Assembly: GCA_963722815.1 (NCBI GenBank)
Contig: CAVROM010000016.1
Location: forward strand, 34,859 to 98,858
DNA from: DASQFQ01 sp963722815
GTDB taxonomy: Bacteria > Actinomycetota > Thermoleophilia > Solirubrobacterales > Solirubrobacteraceae
DNA: 64,000 nt
Reading direction: 5' to 3'
The position numbers and the translations under genes were made by a program. This document shows, piece by piece, positions 47,328-56,005 of the stretch. The notes under the pieces were generated by a model that was given only the letters and a program-made list of their open reading frames with translations, did not search any database and was not told the DNA's origin. The first letter of the stretch is position 1. Each line of letters begins with the position of its first letter.

Positions 47328-48236
47328 ATGGACACGCGCGAGCGACTTCTCCAGCAGTTCATCGTCCGGCCCGGTGAGGCGGCGGGGCTCGCCGCGCGCG
47401 ACCCGGGCTGGACGGGGGGCCCGGAGTTCCCCGACCTGGCCGACGACGAGCGCCAGCAGCGCGCCATCGACGCGCGGCGGCAAGGGAGCGCCGAGCTGTC
47501 CGAGGCGCAGGAGCTGCTGTGGGCGAGCGACCGCTACGCGCTGCTCGTCGTCCTGCAGGCGATGGACGCCGCCGGCAAGGACTCCGTGATCAAGCACGTC
47601 ATGCACGGCGTCAACCCGCAGGGCGTGCAGGTCGTCTCGTTCAAGAAGCCGTCCTCGGAGGAGCTCGGCCACGACTTCCTGTGGCGGATCTCGCGCGCGC
47701 TGCCCGAGCGCGGGCGCATCGGCATCTTCAACCGCTCGCACTACGAGGAGGTCGTCGCGCTGAAGGTGCACCCCGAGTGGCTCGAGCCGCAGCGGCTCCC
47801 GCCCGGCGCGCGCGACGAGGCGTTCTGGCAGACCCGCTACGAGGACATCAACGGCTTCGAGCGCCACCTCGACCGCAGCGGCACGAAGGTCGTGAAGTTC
47901 TTCCTCCACGTCTCCCGCGCGGCGCAGAAGGAGCGCTTCCTCGCGCGGCTGGACCAGCCCGGCAAGGAGTGGAAGTTCAACGCCGCCGATGTCGCCGAGC
48001 GCCACCGCTTCGACGAGTACCGCGACGCGTTCGAGGCTGCGCTGACGGCGACCTCGACCCCGTGGGCGCCGTGGTACGTGGTCCCGGCCGACCACTGGTG
48101 GATCACGCAGGCGGTCGTCGCGCAGGTGCTGGTGGACACGCTCCTGGGTCTCGACCTGCGCTGGCCCGAGGTCTCGCCCGAGGATCACGCCGCGAACCTG
48201 CAGGCGCGCAAGGAGCTCGAGGCCGAGCCGCGCTAG
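47328..48236 (+). CDS. ppk2: Polyphosphate kinase 2 family protein
   Basis: 302 aa, ATG preceded by AGGAAGGAG. Walker A AMDAAGKDS (residues 78-86), PSSEELGHDFLWRI, Walker B region IGIFNRSHYEEV and RYEDINGFERHL are diagnostic of PPK2, which moves phosphate between polyphosphate and nucleotides. A single PPK2 domain is present. Whether it acts on ADP/GDP or AMP cannot be told. It ends overlapping the convergent ATPase gene by 4 bp. Confidence 0.94.
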   Translation: MDTRERLLQQFIVRPGEAAGLAARDPGWTGGPEFPDLADDERQQRAIDARRQGSAELSEAQELLWASDRYALLVVLQAMDAAGKDSVIKHVMHGVNPQGVQVVSFKKPSSEELGHDFLWRISRALPERGRIGIFNRSHYEEVVALKVHPEWLEPQRLPPGARDEAFWQTRYEDINGFERHLDRSGTKVVKFFLHVSRAAQKERFLARLDQPGKEWKFNAADVAERHRFDEYRDAFEAALTATSTPWAPWYVVPADHWWITQAVVAQVLVDTLLGLDLRWPEVSPEDHAANLQARKELEAEPR

Positions 48237-50986
48237 AGCATGAAGTTCGGCTGGATCGCGCGCCGCACGTCGAGCACCTCGTCCGGCGTCGCGCGGCGGC
48301 GCAGGAACTTGCGGCCTTCGATCACGATCGGCAGCAGCGCCGCGAGGCCGACGCAGGCGAACCACTGGCGGCCGCTGAGCTCGGTCGTCAGCAGCCCCTT
48401 CTGCAGCCCGGGGAGCTCTGTGGCGATCGCGATCATGAACGCCGCGACGGCCGAGATCAGCAGCGCCTTGAGGATCGGCGGGCCGAGGCCGCTGCCCGGA
48501 TCGCGGCGGTTGGCGAGCGCGTTGAAGATCGTGCCGAAGCCCATCACGGCGAACGTCATCGTCAGCGACACGCTCGGCTCATTCACCTTCGGCTCGTCCG
48601 GCCCGATCACGAGCGGCAGGAACGCGGCGACGAACAGCACGGCCGCGTAGATCACCCACGACGTGATCGCGGCGCGGTTGGCGATCGGCAGCTTGGGGTC
48701 GCGCGGGGGCCGGCTCATGACGTCGGGATCGCCGGGGTCGACCGCGATCACGATCACGCCCGCGACCGTGACGAAGAACAGGAGGTAGAGCACCATCAGC
48801 GGCGTCATCGCGACGCCGTCGTTGATGTTGAACGCGGTCGCCGCGACGAACAGCAGCACCATCGACAGCAGCTGGGTCATCTGGAAGCGGACGTACGCGA
48901 CGACCTTGTCGTAGACGCGCCGGCCGAGCTCGACGGCGTGCACGAGCGTGCCGAAGTTGTCGTCGGTGAGGATCATCCGCGCGGCCTGCTTGGTGACCTC
49001 GCTGCCGCTGCCCATCGCCACGCCGATGTCGGCCTGCTTGAGCGCGACGGCGTCGTTGACCGCATCGCCGGTCGCCGCCACGATCTGCCCCTCCGCTTGC
49101 ATCAGGCGGGCGAGGCGGAGCTTGTCCTCCGGCGTCACGCGGCCGAGCACGTGCAGCTCGGGTAGGCGGCGGACGACCTCTTCGTCGGAGAGCGCCTGGA
49201 AGTCGGTGCCGTTGATGGCGCCCGGCCCGAGCCCGAGCTCGGCGCCGATCGCGCCCGCCGTGATCGGGTTGTCGCCGGTGATCATGCGCACGTCGATGCC
49301 GGCCTTGAGCGCGACCCGGACGGCCTCCTTCGCCTCGGCGCGCAGCGGGTCGATCATGCCCGCCATGCCGACGAAGGCGAGGCCTTGCGTCATCGCCATC
49401 GGGTCGGCCTTCATGGCGTCGACCTGGTCCTCGGGGATGACGCGGGCGGCGAACGCGAGCACGCGCAGCCCCTTCTCACCCATGCGCGCGTTGGCGGCGT
49501 CGAGCTCCGCGCGCACGTCCGCGATCGGCACCTGAGCGCCGCTGAGCGGGCCGCCGGACTCGGTGCAGCGGTCGAACACCACGTCGGGGCCGCCCTTGAC
49601 CAGCTCGATCACGTATTCGACCCCGTCGACGGTGACGCGGTGGAACGTGGCCATGAACTTGTAGGCGGAGTCGAACGGCACCTCGGCCAGCCGCGGGTAC
49701 GCGCGCCGCGTCTCCTCGGCGTTGACGCCGAGCTTGGCCGCCAGCACGACGAGTGCCGCCTCGGTCGGGTCGCCGATCACGGCGCCGTCGTCGGAGACCG
49801 TGGCGTCGGTGTCGAGCACGAGCCCGAGCGCGAGGCGGGTGAAGTCGGGGACCGGAGCACCCGCGACCGCTTCGATCGTGCCCGTCTTCTCGTAGCCCTG
49901 GCCGGTGACGTTGAACCAGTTGCCGCCCGAGTAGAGGGTCGACACCATCATCTCGTTCATCGTCAGCGTGCCGGTCTTGTCGGTGTTGATGCCGCTCGTC
50001 GCGCCGAGCGTCTCGACGTCGGTGAGGTTCTTCACGACGGCCTTCGCGTCGGCGAGCTGCTTGGCGCCGAGCGACAGCAGGCCGGAGACGAACGCGGGCA
50101 TGCCGGTCGGGATCGCCGACACCGCCATCGCGGTGCCGAGCAGCATCAGGTCGTCGAACGGGAGCCCGCGGATCACGCCGACGATCACGATGAACGCGAC
50201 CGCGGTCCAGGCGACGATGCCGAGCACCTTGGTCAGCGAGTCGAGCTCGCGCTGGAGCGGCGAGCGGACGCGCGTCACCGCGGTGAGCATCGTCGCGATC
50301 CGGCCCATCTCGGTCTCCATGCCGGTGGCGGTGACGAGCATCGCGCCGGTGCCGCGCGTGACCGAGGTGTTCTGGAACAGCATGTCGGCGCGGTCCCCGA
50401 GCGGGGTGTCGGGCGAGGCCAGCGCCGCCGGGTCCTTGGACACCGGTGCGCTCTCGCCGGTCAGCGCCGCCTCCTGCGCCTCCAGCGTCGCCGAGCGGAG
50501 CAGCCGGCCGTCGGCGGGGACGATGTCGCCGGCCTCGACCTCGACGATGTCACCCGGGACGACGTCTGCCGCCGGCACCTCCGCGATCGCGCCGTCGCGC
50601 CGCACGCGGCTGTGCGGCACCTGCATCTTCGACAGCGCGTCGACGCTCGCCCGCGCCTTCAGCTCCTGCCGCGAGCCGAGCACGAGGTTGAGGATCACGA
50701 GCAGCGCGACGAAGATCGCGGTCGGCACCTCGCCGATGACGAAGCTCACGGCAGTGACCGCGACGAGCATCAGGTTCATCGGCTCGCGCAGCTGGGCGAG
50801 CGCGATCGCCGACACGGACGGCGGCTTCTCGCCGCTGATCTGGTTCGGGCCGTACTGCGACAGCCGCGACGTCGCCTCGGCCTGGGCCAGGCCGTGCTCG
50901 GCGTCGCTGCCGAAGGCGGAGAGGACCGCAGACTCGTCCTGCGCGAACCAGCTCGCAGCCTGCGGCTCGGGCGCGGTCGTGGCCAC
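48233..50986 (-). CDS. P-type cation-transporting ATPase with variant TM4 and hinge motifs
   Basis: 917 aa from GTG 50986. N-terminal cation-ATPase domain (SRLSQYGPNQISGE), TGES-type LTGESAPVSK in the A domain, phosphorylation motif NTDKTGTLT with Asp336, KGGPDVVFDRC in the N domain, and ten helices in all. Two family-invariant stretches differ: TM4 has SAIPTGMPAF (about residues 290-299) where IIA pumps have IPEGLP, and the hinge is GDAVNDAVAL rather than GDGVNDAPAL. Broadly it belongs to the CtpF-like type II branch. The ion is uncertain. Confidence 0.9.
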   Translation of the reverse strand: MATTAPEPQAASWFAQDESAVLSAFGSDAEHGLAQAEATSRLSQYGPNQISGEKPPSVSAIALAQLREPMNLMLVAVTAVSFVIGEVPTAIFVALLVILNLVLGSRQELKARASVDALSKMQVPHSRVRRDGAIAEVPAADVVPGDIVEVEAGDIVPADGRLLRSATLEAQEAALTGESAPVSKDPAALASPDTPLGDRADMLFQNTSVTRGTGAMLVTATGMETEMGRIATMLTAVTRVRSPLQRELDSLTKVLGIVAWTAVAFIVIVGVIRGLPFDDLMLLGTAMAVSAIPTGMPAFVSGLLSLGAKQLADAKAVVKNLTDVETLGATSGINTDKTGTLTMNEMMVSTLYSGGNWFNVTGQGYEKTGTIEAVAGAPVPDFTRLALGLVLDTDATVSDDGAVIGDPTEAALVVLAAKLGVNAEETRRAYPRLAEVPFDSAYKFMATFHRVTVDGVEYVIELVKGGPDVVFDRCTESGGPLSGAQVPIADVRAELDAANARMGEKGLRVLAFAARVIPEDQVDAMKADPMAMTQGLAFVGMAGMIDPLRAEAKEAVRVALKAGIDVRMITGDNPITAGAIGAELGLGPGAINGTDFQALSDEEVVRRLPELHVLGRVTPEDKLRLARLMQAEGQIVAATGDAVNDAVALKQADIGVAMGSGSEVTKQAARMILTDDNFGTLVHAVELGRRVYDKVVAYVRFQMTQLLSMVLLFVAATAFNINDGVAMTPLMVLYLLFFVTVAGVIVIAVDPGDPDVMSRPPRDPKLPIANRAAITSWVIYAAVLFVAAFLPLVIGPDEPKVNEPSVSLTMTFAVMGFGTIFNALANRRDPGSGLGPPILKALLISAVAAFMIAIATELPGLQKGLLTTELSGRQWFACVGLAALLPIVIEGRKFLRRRATPDEVLDVRRAIQPNFML

Positions 50987-51021
50987 GTTGACGATTCTCG
51001 GCCGGGCGCGCGGCGGGCCGC

Positions 51022-51040
51022 ATCACCCGGCCGGGGTGAT
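51022..51040. promoter_or_regulatory. Palindromic operator candidate ATCACCC-N5-GGGTGAT (site 2)
   Basis: ATCACCC (51022-51028) and GGGTGAT (51034-51040) lie in the 87-bp gap between the divergent P-type ATPase and CYTH-like genes. Same arms as site 1. Confidence 0.55.
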
Positions 51041-51073
51041 CCGGCGCGGCGGCGGATCTGATCGTGTGGCGGC

Positions 51074-51670
51074 ATGGGCCTGCGCTGGGAGTGGCGAACG
51101 TTCGGCGAGGATCTCGGCGGCGCCGAGGAGCGTCTCGGCTCGATGCCGCCGGAGAAGGTCACGGAGAGCGACGAGACGTACCTGCTCGCGCCCGCCTCGC
51201 CCGACGCGGTGAAGGCGCGGGCTGACCTGATGGACGTCAAGCACCTCGAGGCGGTGGACGACGACGGGCTCGAGCTGTGGGCGCCGGTCATGAAGGCGCC
51301 GCTGCCGGTGTCGGCGGCCGACGCGGCGATCGTGCTCGCCGCGCTCGGCGTGCCGGTGCCCGCGCTCGGGGCGGGCCCCTACGACCTGGCCGGCATCGCC
51401 GCCGCGAGCCCTTCCGTCGTCGCCGTACCCGTGCAGAAGACGCGGCGGCACTTCACGCTCGGCGGCTGCATGGTCGAGCTGACCGACCTGCGCAGCGGCG
51501 ACCGCTCCGTGCGCACGATCGCGGTCGAGTCCGAGGTGCCGGCGGACGTCGTGGCCGCGGTGCGCGACCTGGGCCTGAGCGGGCGCGAGAACGTCAATGT
51601 GCCGCGCGGGCTCGCGGCACTGCGCCAAGGTCCTTCGCGAACCAGCGGTGGGCGAACGGCTCGTCGTTGA
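51074..51670 (+). CDS. CYTH/triphosphate-tunnel-like protein
   Basis: 198 aa. WEWRTFG at the N-terminus, ESDETYLL, DVKHLEAVDDDGLELW and a late TRRHFTLGGCMVELTDL look like a CYTH-fold protein, whose members bind or hydrolyse triphosphates and polyphosphate. I recall similar proteins near polyphosphate genes. The classical ExExK signature is not evident, so enzymatic activity is doubtful. The last 25 residues overlap the MarR-GNAT gene antisense and may not be real. Confidence 0.55.
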   Translation: MGLRWEWRTFGEDLGGAEERLGSMPPEKVTESDETYLLAPASPDAVKARADLMDVKHLEAVDDDGLELWAPVMKAPLPVSAADAAIVLAALGVPVPALGAGPYDLAGIAAASPSVVAVPVQKTRRHFTLGGCMVELTDLRSGDRSVRTIAVESEVPADVVAAVRDLGLSGRENVNVPRGLAALRQGPSRTSGGRTARR

Positions 51671-52505
51671 AGGCGGGCACCTCCTCGTAGCCGGCGCTGC
51701 GGTAGAGCGCGATCGCCTCGTGCAGGAGGTCGCTGGTCTCGAGCCGCACCGTGCGCGCGCCGGCCCGAGCGGCGCGCTCCTCGAGCTCGTGCAGGAGCCG
51801 GCGGCCGAGCCCGAGGCCGCGGGCCGACTCGGCGAGCCACATCCGCTTGATGTCGATCGTCCCGGGGCCGGTGCGCTTGAGCGCGCCGCAGCCGACCGGC
51901 TCGGCGCGCAGGTAGGCGACCACCAGCTCGCCCCTGGGCGGCCGCAGCTCGTCGGGCTCGGCGGTGCTGCCGACGAGCGGGTCGAACGGCGCGCCGCTGC
52001 GGCGCTCCAGCTCGGCGAAGTAGGAGCGGATGCAGAAGCGCGCGTCGGGGTGCTCGGGGTCGGTGTCGGCGATCTCGACCATCGCGGCCGTGAGCAGCCG
52101 CTCGACGTCGCGCATGGCGGCGGTGAGCCGCTCGCGCTGGGACGCCGTGAGCGGCTCGAGCAGCGAGGCGGCGAGCGCGTCGCTGCGGCGGTCGAGCTCC
52201 TGCAGCTCCGCCAGGCCCGTGCGCGTGGCGCGCGCGACGCGCACGCGCTGGTCGTGCTCGCCGGGCGTCACCGTGATCAGCCCGGCGGCCTCGAGCGAGC
52301 GCAGCAACCGGCTGAGATGGCCCGAGTCGAGCCCGAGCCGCGCCCGCAGCGCCCGCACCTCCGAGCCGTCCGCGCCGATCTCCCACAGCACCCGCGCCTC
52401 CCCGAGCGGGCGGTCGCGGCCGGCGAAGTGATCGTCGAGCGCGCCGACGCGCTGGGTCACCGTGCGGTTGAAGCGGCGGACCTGCTCGACCATCGCGTCG
52501 GCCAT
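51594..52505 (-). CDS. MarR-type HTH fused to GNAT acetyltransferase
   Basis: 303 aa. The N-terminal MarR winged helix (about residues 1-145) has GEARVLWEIGADG and LGLDSGHLSRLLRSLEAAGLITV with a DQR wing; the C-terminal GNAT domain (about 150-300) has IDIKRMWLAESARGLGLGRRLLHELE and YRSAGYEEV. Such fusions couple sensing of a small molecule with acetylation. A perfect dyad overlaps its predicted -10 element. Upstream on the other side is the tRNA-Phe. Confidence 0.9.
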   Translation of the reverse strand: MADAMVEQVRRFNRTVTQRVGALDDHFAGRDRPLGEARVLWEIGADGSEVRALRARLGLDSGHLSRLLRSLEAAGLITVTPGEHDQRVRVARATRTGLAELQELDRRSDALAASLLEPLTASQRERLTAAMRDVERLLTAAMVEIADTDPEHPDARFCIRSYFAELERRSGAPFDPLVGSTAEPDELRPPRGELVVAYLRAEPVGCGALKRTGPGTIDIKRMWLAESARGLGLGRRLLHELEERAARAGARTVRLETSDLLHEAIALYRSAGYEEVPAFNDEPFAHRWFAKDLGAVPRARAAH

Positions 52506-52507
52506 TG

Positions 52508-52523
52508 TCTGACTTTAGTCAGA
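52508..52523. promoter_or_regulatory. MarR operator candidate TCTGACTTTAGTCAGA with embedded -10
   Basis: A 7-2-7 perfect palindrome begins 3 bp upstream of the marR-GNAT ATG (52505). On the minus strand it contains TAAAGT, ending 6 nt before the ATG, so a bound repressor would cover a leaderless promoter. Confidence 0.6.
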
Positions 52524-52565
52524 GATCGAGCGGCGATCAACCGCGCGCTAGCCTTCCAGCGCGCT

Positions 52566-52638
52566 GGCGAGATAGCTCAGTTGGTAGAGCACACGACTGA
52601 AAATCGTGGTGTCCCCGGTTCGAGTCCGGGTCTCGCCA
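52566..52638 (+). tRNA. tRNA-Phe (anticodon GAA)
   Basis: The 73-nt cloverleaf has acceptor GGCGAGA paired with TCTCGCC, D-arm AGCTCAGTTGGTAGAGC, anticodon loop CTGAAAA (GAA), variable loop, and T-arm GGTTCGAGTCC. The 3' CCA is not encoded (ACCC follows). It abuts an accessory region with an integrase and probably served as the integration site. Confidence 0.96.
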
Positions 52639-52801
52639 CCCATGAAAGGCCTGCAAAATTGCGGTGTTCGCAGGGAGCGTCGCGAGACGCCACATCGGCC
52701 GAAACGCGCGCGTCTGCCTTTTCCTGCCTTTTCTGCGCCCTCTGGCACGCCAGATCCAGATCCCGGGACGCGGATTGAGCGTCATCGATCTCGGGCGGGC
52801 C

Positions 52802-53314
52802 ATGCATGATCCGGTCGACATCCGGCGACGCATCGACCGCCTCGTCGCGCGTGTCGACCGCCGCGACGACTATGGCCAGTTGCTCGCGAGCGGCCAGGTG
52901 ATGCAGCGGTTCGAGGATGTCGAAGACGTCGAGGCGTGGCGCGCGGAGATCCGGCGCCAGGCGCGTGCGGACAAGCTCAAGGTTCGCACCGGAATCGATG
53001 ACGGTGCGGTGTGGGCGTTGCACGTTCGCTTGCGTCCTCCCGACGCGCTCCGGCGGGGATACCGTTACCGCGATCTGCTGAGGCGCACTACGCGGCTGGC
53101 CGTCGAGCTGAGACACGAACCGACTTTCGGCGTCCGCGACGGCGACGAGCTGGTCTGCTATTGCGCCCGGTGCTCTGCGCTCGGCTACGGCGACGCCGCG
53201 ACGGACGTTGTCGGCGGACCTCTTCTTGAAGAGGAGTGCCCGAACGACGCGCCGCCAAAGCTCACCGCTATGACGCTGATGCACGTGCCGGGCTCGCGTC
53301 GGCCCAAGTCGTGA
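52802..53314 (+). CDS. Hypothetical protein with CxxC motif (element cargo)
   Basis: 170 aa from ATG 52802. The basic N-terminal half has an RRRIDRLVARVDRRDD helix, followed by FEDVEDVEAWRAEIRRQARADK. The C-terminal half has VCYCARCSALGYG, a possible metal or redox site. Not recognised. It lies between tRNA-Phe and the integrase, so it is probably element cargo. Confidence 0.45.
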   Translation: MHDPVDIRRRIDRLVARVDRRDDYGQLLASGQVMQRFEDVEDVEAWRAEIRRQARADKLKVRTGIDDGAVWALHVRLRPPDALRRGYRYRDLLRRTTRLAVELRHEPTFGVRDGDELVCYCARCSALGYGDAATDVVGGPLLEEECPNDAPPKLTAMTLMHVPGSRRPKS

Positions 53315-53337
53315 TGCTGCCTGCTGAGCTGCGGCGC

Positions 53338-54745
53338 TCAGCGCGGCGATCGCTTCGGTCGCCCGATCGCCGCGGTGGACTCGTGCATCGCGAGTTGGCG
53401 CCGCCGTCCGATCTCACCGCGGCGGCGGCGCTGTAGGACGTAGCGGTAGATGCCGTTGGTCGTCGACACGTCCTCGTGTCCGACTTGGGCGGCGACGTAC
53501 TCCTGGTCGGCGTCGGCAGCGAACAGGGACGCGATGTAGGTGTAGCGCAGCGTGTGCGGCGTGACATCCTCGCGGATCGTCGGGAGCCCGGCTTGGATCC
53601 GCACACGGTTGGCCTCTTCGAGGCTCGGCGGGATCACGTGCTGGGCGATCGCGTTGCGCGTCCAGCGCTTGCCGCGCGCATTCAGAAACGCCGGGTGCCC
53701 AGGATCCCACGTCGCTCCGCGGGCTGCCTTGTACGCCGCGAGCTCGTCTTGGAGGTCGTCGTGGATATCGATGCGGCGTACGCCCGCCGGCGTCTTCGCA
53801 TCGAGCACTCGCAGCTCGCGACGGGCGAGATCGACGTGCTCGCAGTTGAGCGCGCACAGCTCGCTGACGCGCAGTCCGCCGAGCGTGAGGGTCGCGACGA
53901 CCGGGCGGTAGCGCGGCATGGGCCGGTCGGCGGCCCGCTTGGCGTGGTAGATGGCCGTCGACTCTGCGATGTCCAGCTCGGCGGCGATCGCCTTCCAACC
54001 GTTGCCCTTGCCGCGCATCTTCATGATCATGCGGCGCAGCTCGTCGCTCGGTCCGGGCCGCTGGTCCAGGCTGCCCGCCGCGTCTACGAGGGACATCGCT
54101 TCGTCAAGCTCCAGGCCGTACTCTTCTCGCGGCGCGCCTCGAGGCGAAGGTCTTCCCCTACTGCCGGGTTGCGGGGGAGCAGTCCCTCGCGCACGGCGCG
54201 GGCGAGGATCTCCGTGAGCAGGTGCAGGTGCGAATTGATCGTTTGCGGCCGTAGGGGCTGCATCGAGCGCCCGCGGCTGTCGATCAGTGGTTCGCCGATC
54301 GCGAGGCTGCCTCGATGCGGCGGTTCTCGGCGAGCTTCCTGTCGAGGTAGGCCTCGACGTCGCGGCTCGTCAGCTCGGTCACGACGATGTGGCCGAAGTG
54401 CGGCAGCAGGTGGATCTCGAATTTGCGTTTCATGTCGGCCAGGCTGTTTGGGCGCAGTCCCTTTCGGACCTTGCGCTGGTAGTGCTCGTCGGCGAGTTGC
54501 GTGATGGTCGGGACTTCGCGTTCGACGTAGTCGGCCTCCAGCGGAGGGCTCCAGGTTCCGGCGAGGATCTGAGCAGCGATCAGCCGTGCCTCGTGTTCGG
54601 CGCGTGCCCGATTCATGCCCTCGTCGCTCCGCCCGAGACGGATGGTCTCCGCGGGGTGCCCGCGGCCGCGGAACCGCACGCTGTAGCTCACGACGCCGTT
54701 GCGCGCGCGGTGCTCGAGGATCTGCCCGGTCGGCTTGCGGGGCAT
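53338..54745 (-). pseudogene. Tyrosine recombinase (integrase) with internal HTH, two frameshifts
   Basis: Starting at ATG 54745: arm-type N-terminus (KPTGQILEHRARNG), SAM-like core-binding domain (ITQLADEHYQRKVRKGLRP, HLLPHFGHIVVTELTSRDVEAYL), then the frame breaks near 54305 and resumes via TINSHLHLLTEILARAVREGLLPRNP, breaking again near 54140. The catalytic domain has LTLGGLRVSEL (Arg I), HTLRYTYI (HxxR), QVGHEDV and the tyrosine in NGIYRYV. An HTH-like insert GNGWKAIAAELDIAESTAIYH lies between the core-binding and catalytic parts. The frames differ by one base each, apparent deletions. Confidence 0.8.
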
Positions 54746-55091
54746 ACGTGGCAGAGTGCTACAGCCGACGGCGGGCGCGCAACTGTTCCTGCGCTCTCGG
54801 CGTCTCGCGCGCGTCGGGTGGGCGCCGGCCGTGGCCCTCGCCGCGGTGGATGTACGTCGACGATCCGCAGCACGCCGTCACGCGGGATGCGCAGTGGCGC
54901 GGTCTGCCCGCGGTTCCGAGCTTGACCGCGCCGAGCTCGCTGGCGTGCTCATAGACCCAGCTGCGCCCCACACGTAGGACCTCGGCTGTCTCGGCGACCG
55001 TCAGCAGCGCCGGCAGCGCGCCGAGGGCAACCGTCGCGATCGCGGGTCGATCGGGAACCGACGGTGGCTGGCGTAGCGGGTGAGAACTCAC
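54688..55091 (-). pseudogene. Excisionase-like HTH protein, one frameshift
   Basis: GTG 55091 gives VALGALPALLTVAETAEVLRVGRSWVYEHASELGAVKLG, a MerR/Xis-like helix-turn-helix. A single-base shift near 54905 moves the expected APLRIPRDGVLRIVDV wing to another frame; the protein then continues to 54688. It overlaps the integrase start, as expected for an xis-int module. Its GTG overlaps the stop of the 55-aa gene (GTGA). Confidence 0.65.
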
Positions 55092-55255
55092 GACCAGCCC
55101 CCGGCCGCGGCCTCGTCCACGTCGAGCAGGAGGTCGAGCAGCAGGATGCGCGTGTCCTCGAGTGCCGCGCTCCACGCCGCGCGCAGCAGCGCGTTGGCGA
55201 GGTCGCGGCGCTCGGCGGGCGCCAGGAGATCGAGGTCGATCCCAAGGAACGTCAT
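55088..55255 (-). CDS. 55-aa conserved-looking small protein of the integrative element
   Basis: ATG 55255 to TGA 55088 encodes an acidic helical protein: IDLDLLAPAERRDLANALLRAAW, then DTRILLLDLLLDVDEAAAGG. Codon-by-codon it is clean and its TGA overlaps the GTG of the xis-like gene, so it is probably translated. Function unknown. Confidence 0.5.
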   Translation of the reverse strand: MTFLGIDLDLLAPAERRDLANALLRAAWSAALEDTRILLLDLLLDVDEAAAGGWS

Positions 55256-55352
55256 GCGGGGCTCTTCGTCACGCGGCCGGAGAGGTCATCTGATTGACAG
55301 AGGGACGAGCGCCGGATTTGGCCCCTTGCTCTGTCCGGGAGCCCACTCGCGA

Positions 55353-55884
55353 TCACTGGTTCGCGGGCGGTCGGAGTCGCCGGATGTGCGCGGGGGCCTT
55401 CACGAGCGACTTGTTTACGTTGGTACGTGTGCGTCCGGGCGTTCGCGCACGGATCTCCTCGTAGCTGTAGCCCGCGACCTTCAGCGCGAGGTCGATGCGT
55501 CGGCGCTCGGGCAGCGACGCCAAGGCGCGGAGTGCCTCGAGCGCCTCGACCGCATCGTCGAGCGACCGCGGATCGGCGATTACATCGTGCCAGTCGCCGT
55601 CCTCTCGGTATAGCCGCTCGAGCCGCGCGTCTCGTCGGTCGATGGCCGAGAGTCGGTACGCCTCGTGGATCGCGACCACGCGCAGCCAGGCGAAGATCGA
55701 GTCCTGGTTCGGCTGACGCTCGCAGGAGTGTCGCCCACGCGGTCTGGCACGCGTCTTCGATGAGCTCACGTGGGGCGCGGACCACCTGAGCCACCGCGCG
55801 GTGCAGCTCGCGGTGATGAGCGCAGTACAGAGCGTCATCGTCTCGGTGCGGCCTCGGAGGTGGGGTGTCGGTCGGGGGCTGCAT
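55353..55884 (-). pseudogene. Sigma-70-like factor in the integrative element, one frameshift
   Basis: ATG 55884 (MQPPTDTPPP). A region 2-like helix (HHRELHRAVAQVV, LIEDACQTAWATLL) continues after a shift near 55730 with QPNQDSIFAWLRVVAIHEAYRLSAIDRR and the region 4 HTH LPERRRIDLALKVAGYSYEEIRARTPGRTRTNVNKSLV. The order and spacing are of ECF-type sigma factors. Carriage on an integrative element suggests control of element genes. Confidence 0.65.
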
Positions 55885-56005
55885 GAGCCCCGTTCCGGGT
55901 GAGACCGGCCGGCGGGAGTCGCCGTTGGCGAACCTCGCACCCAACGTCCGCCGGCCGGGCTGGCCCGATCATCGGGGCGCCGCAGCCCTCGACCGACCCG
56001 CGCAC

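Noticed and set aside
45663..48365. 900-codon open frame on the minus strand
   Set aside because: Antisense to SulP and PPK2, which have full motifs; the antisense product is His/Asp/Arg-rich filler.
52690..52740. Tandem CTGCCTTTTC repeat near the element start
   Set aside because: Two copies of a 10-mer only; too short to call a site.
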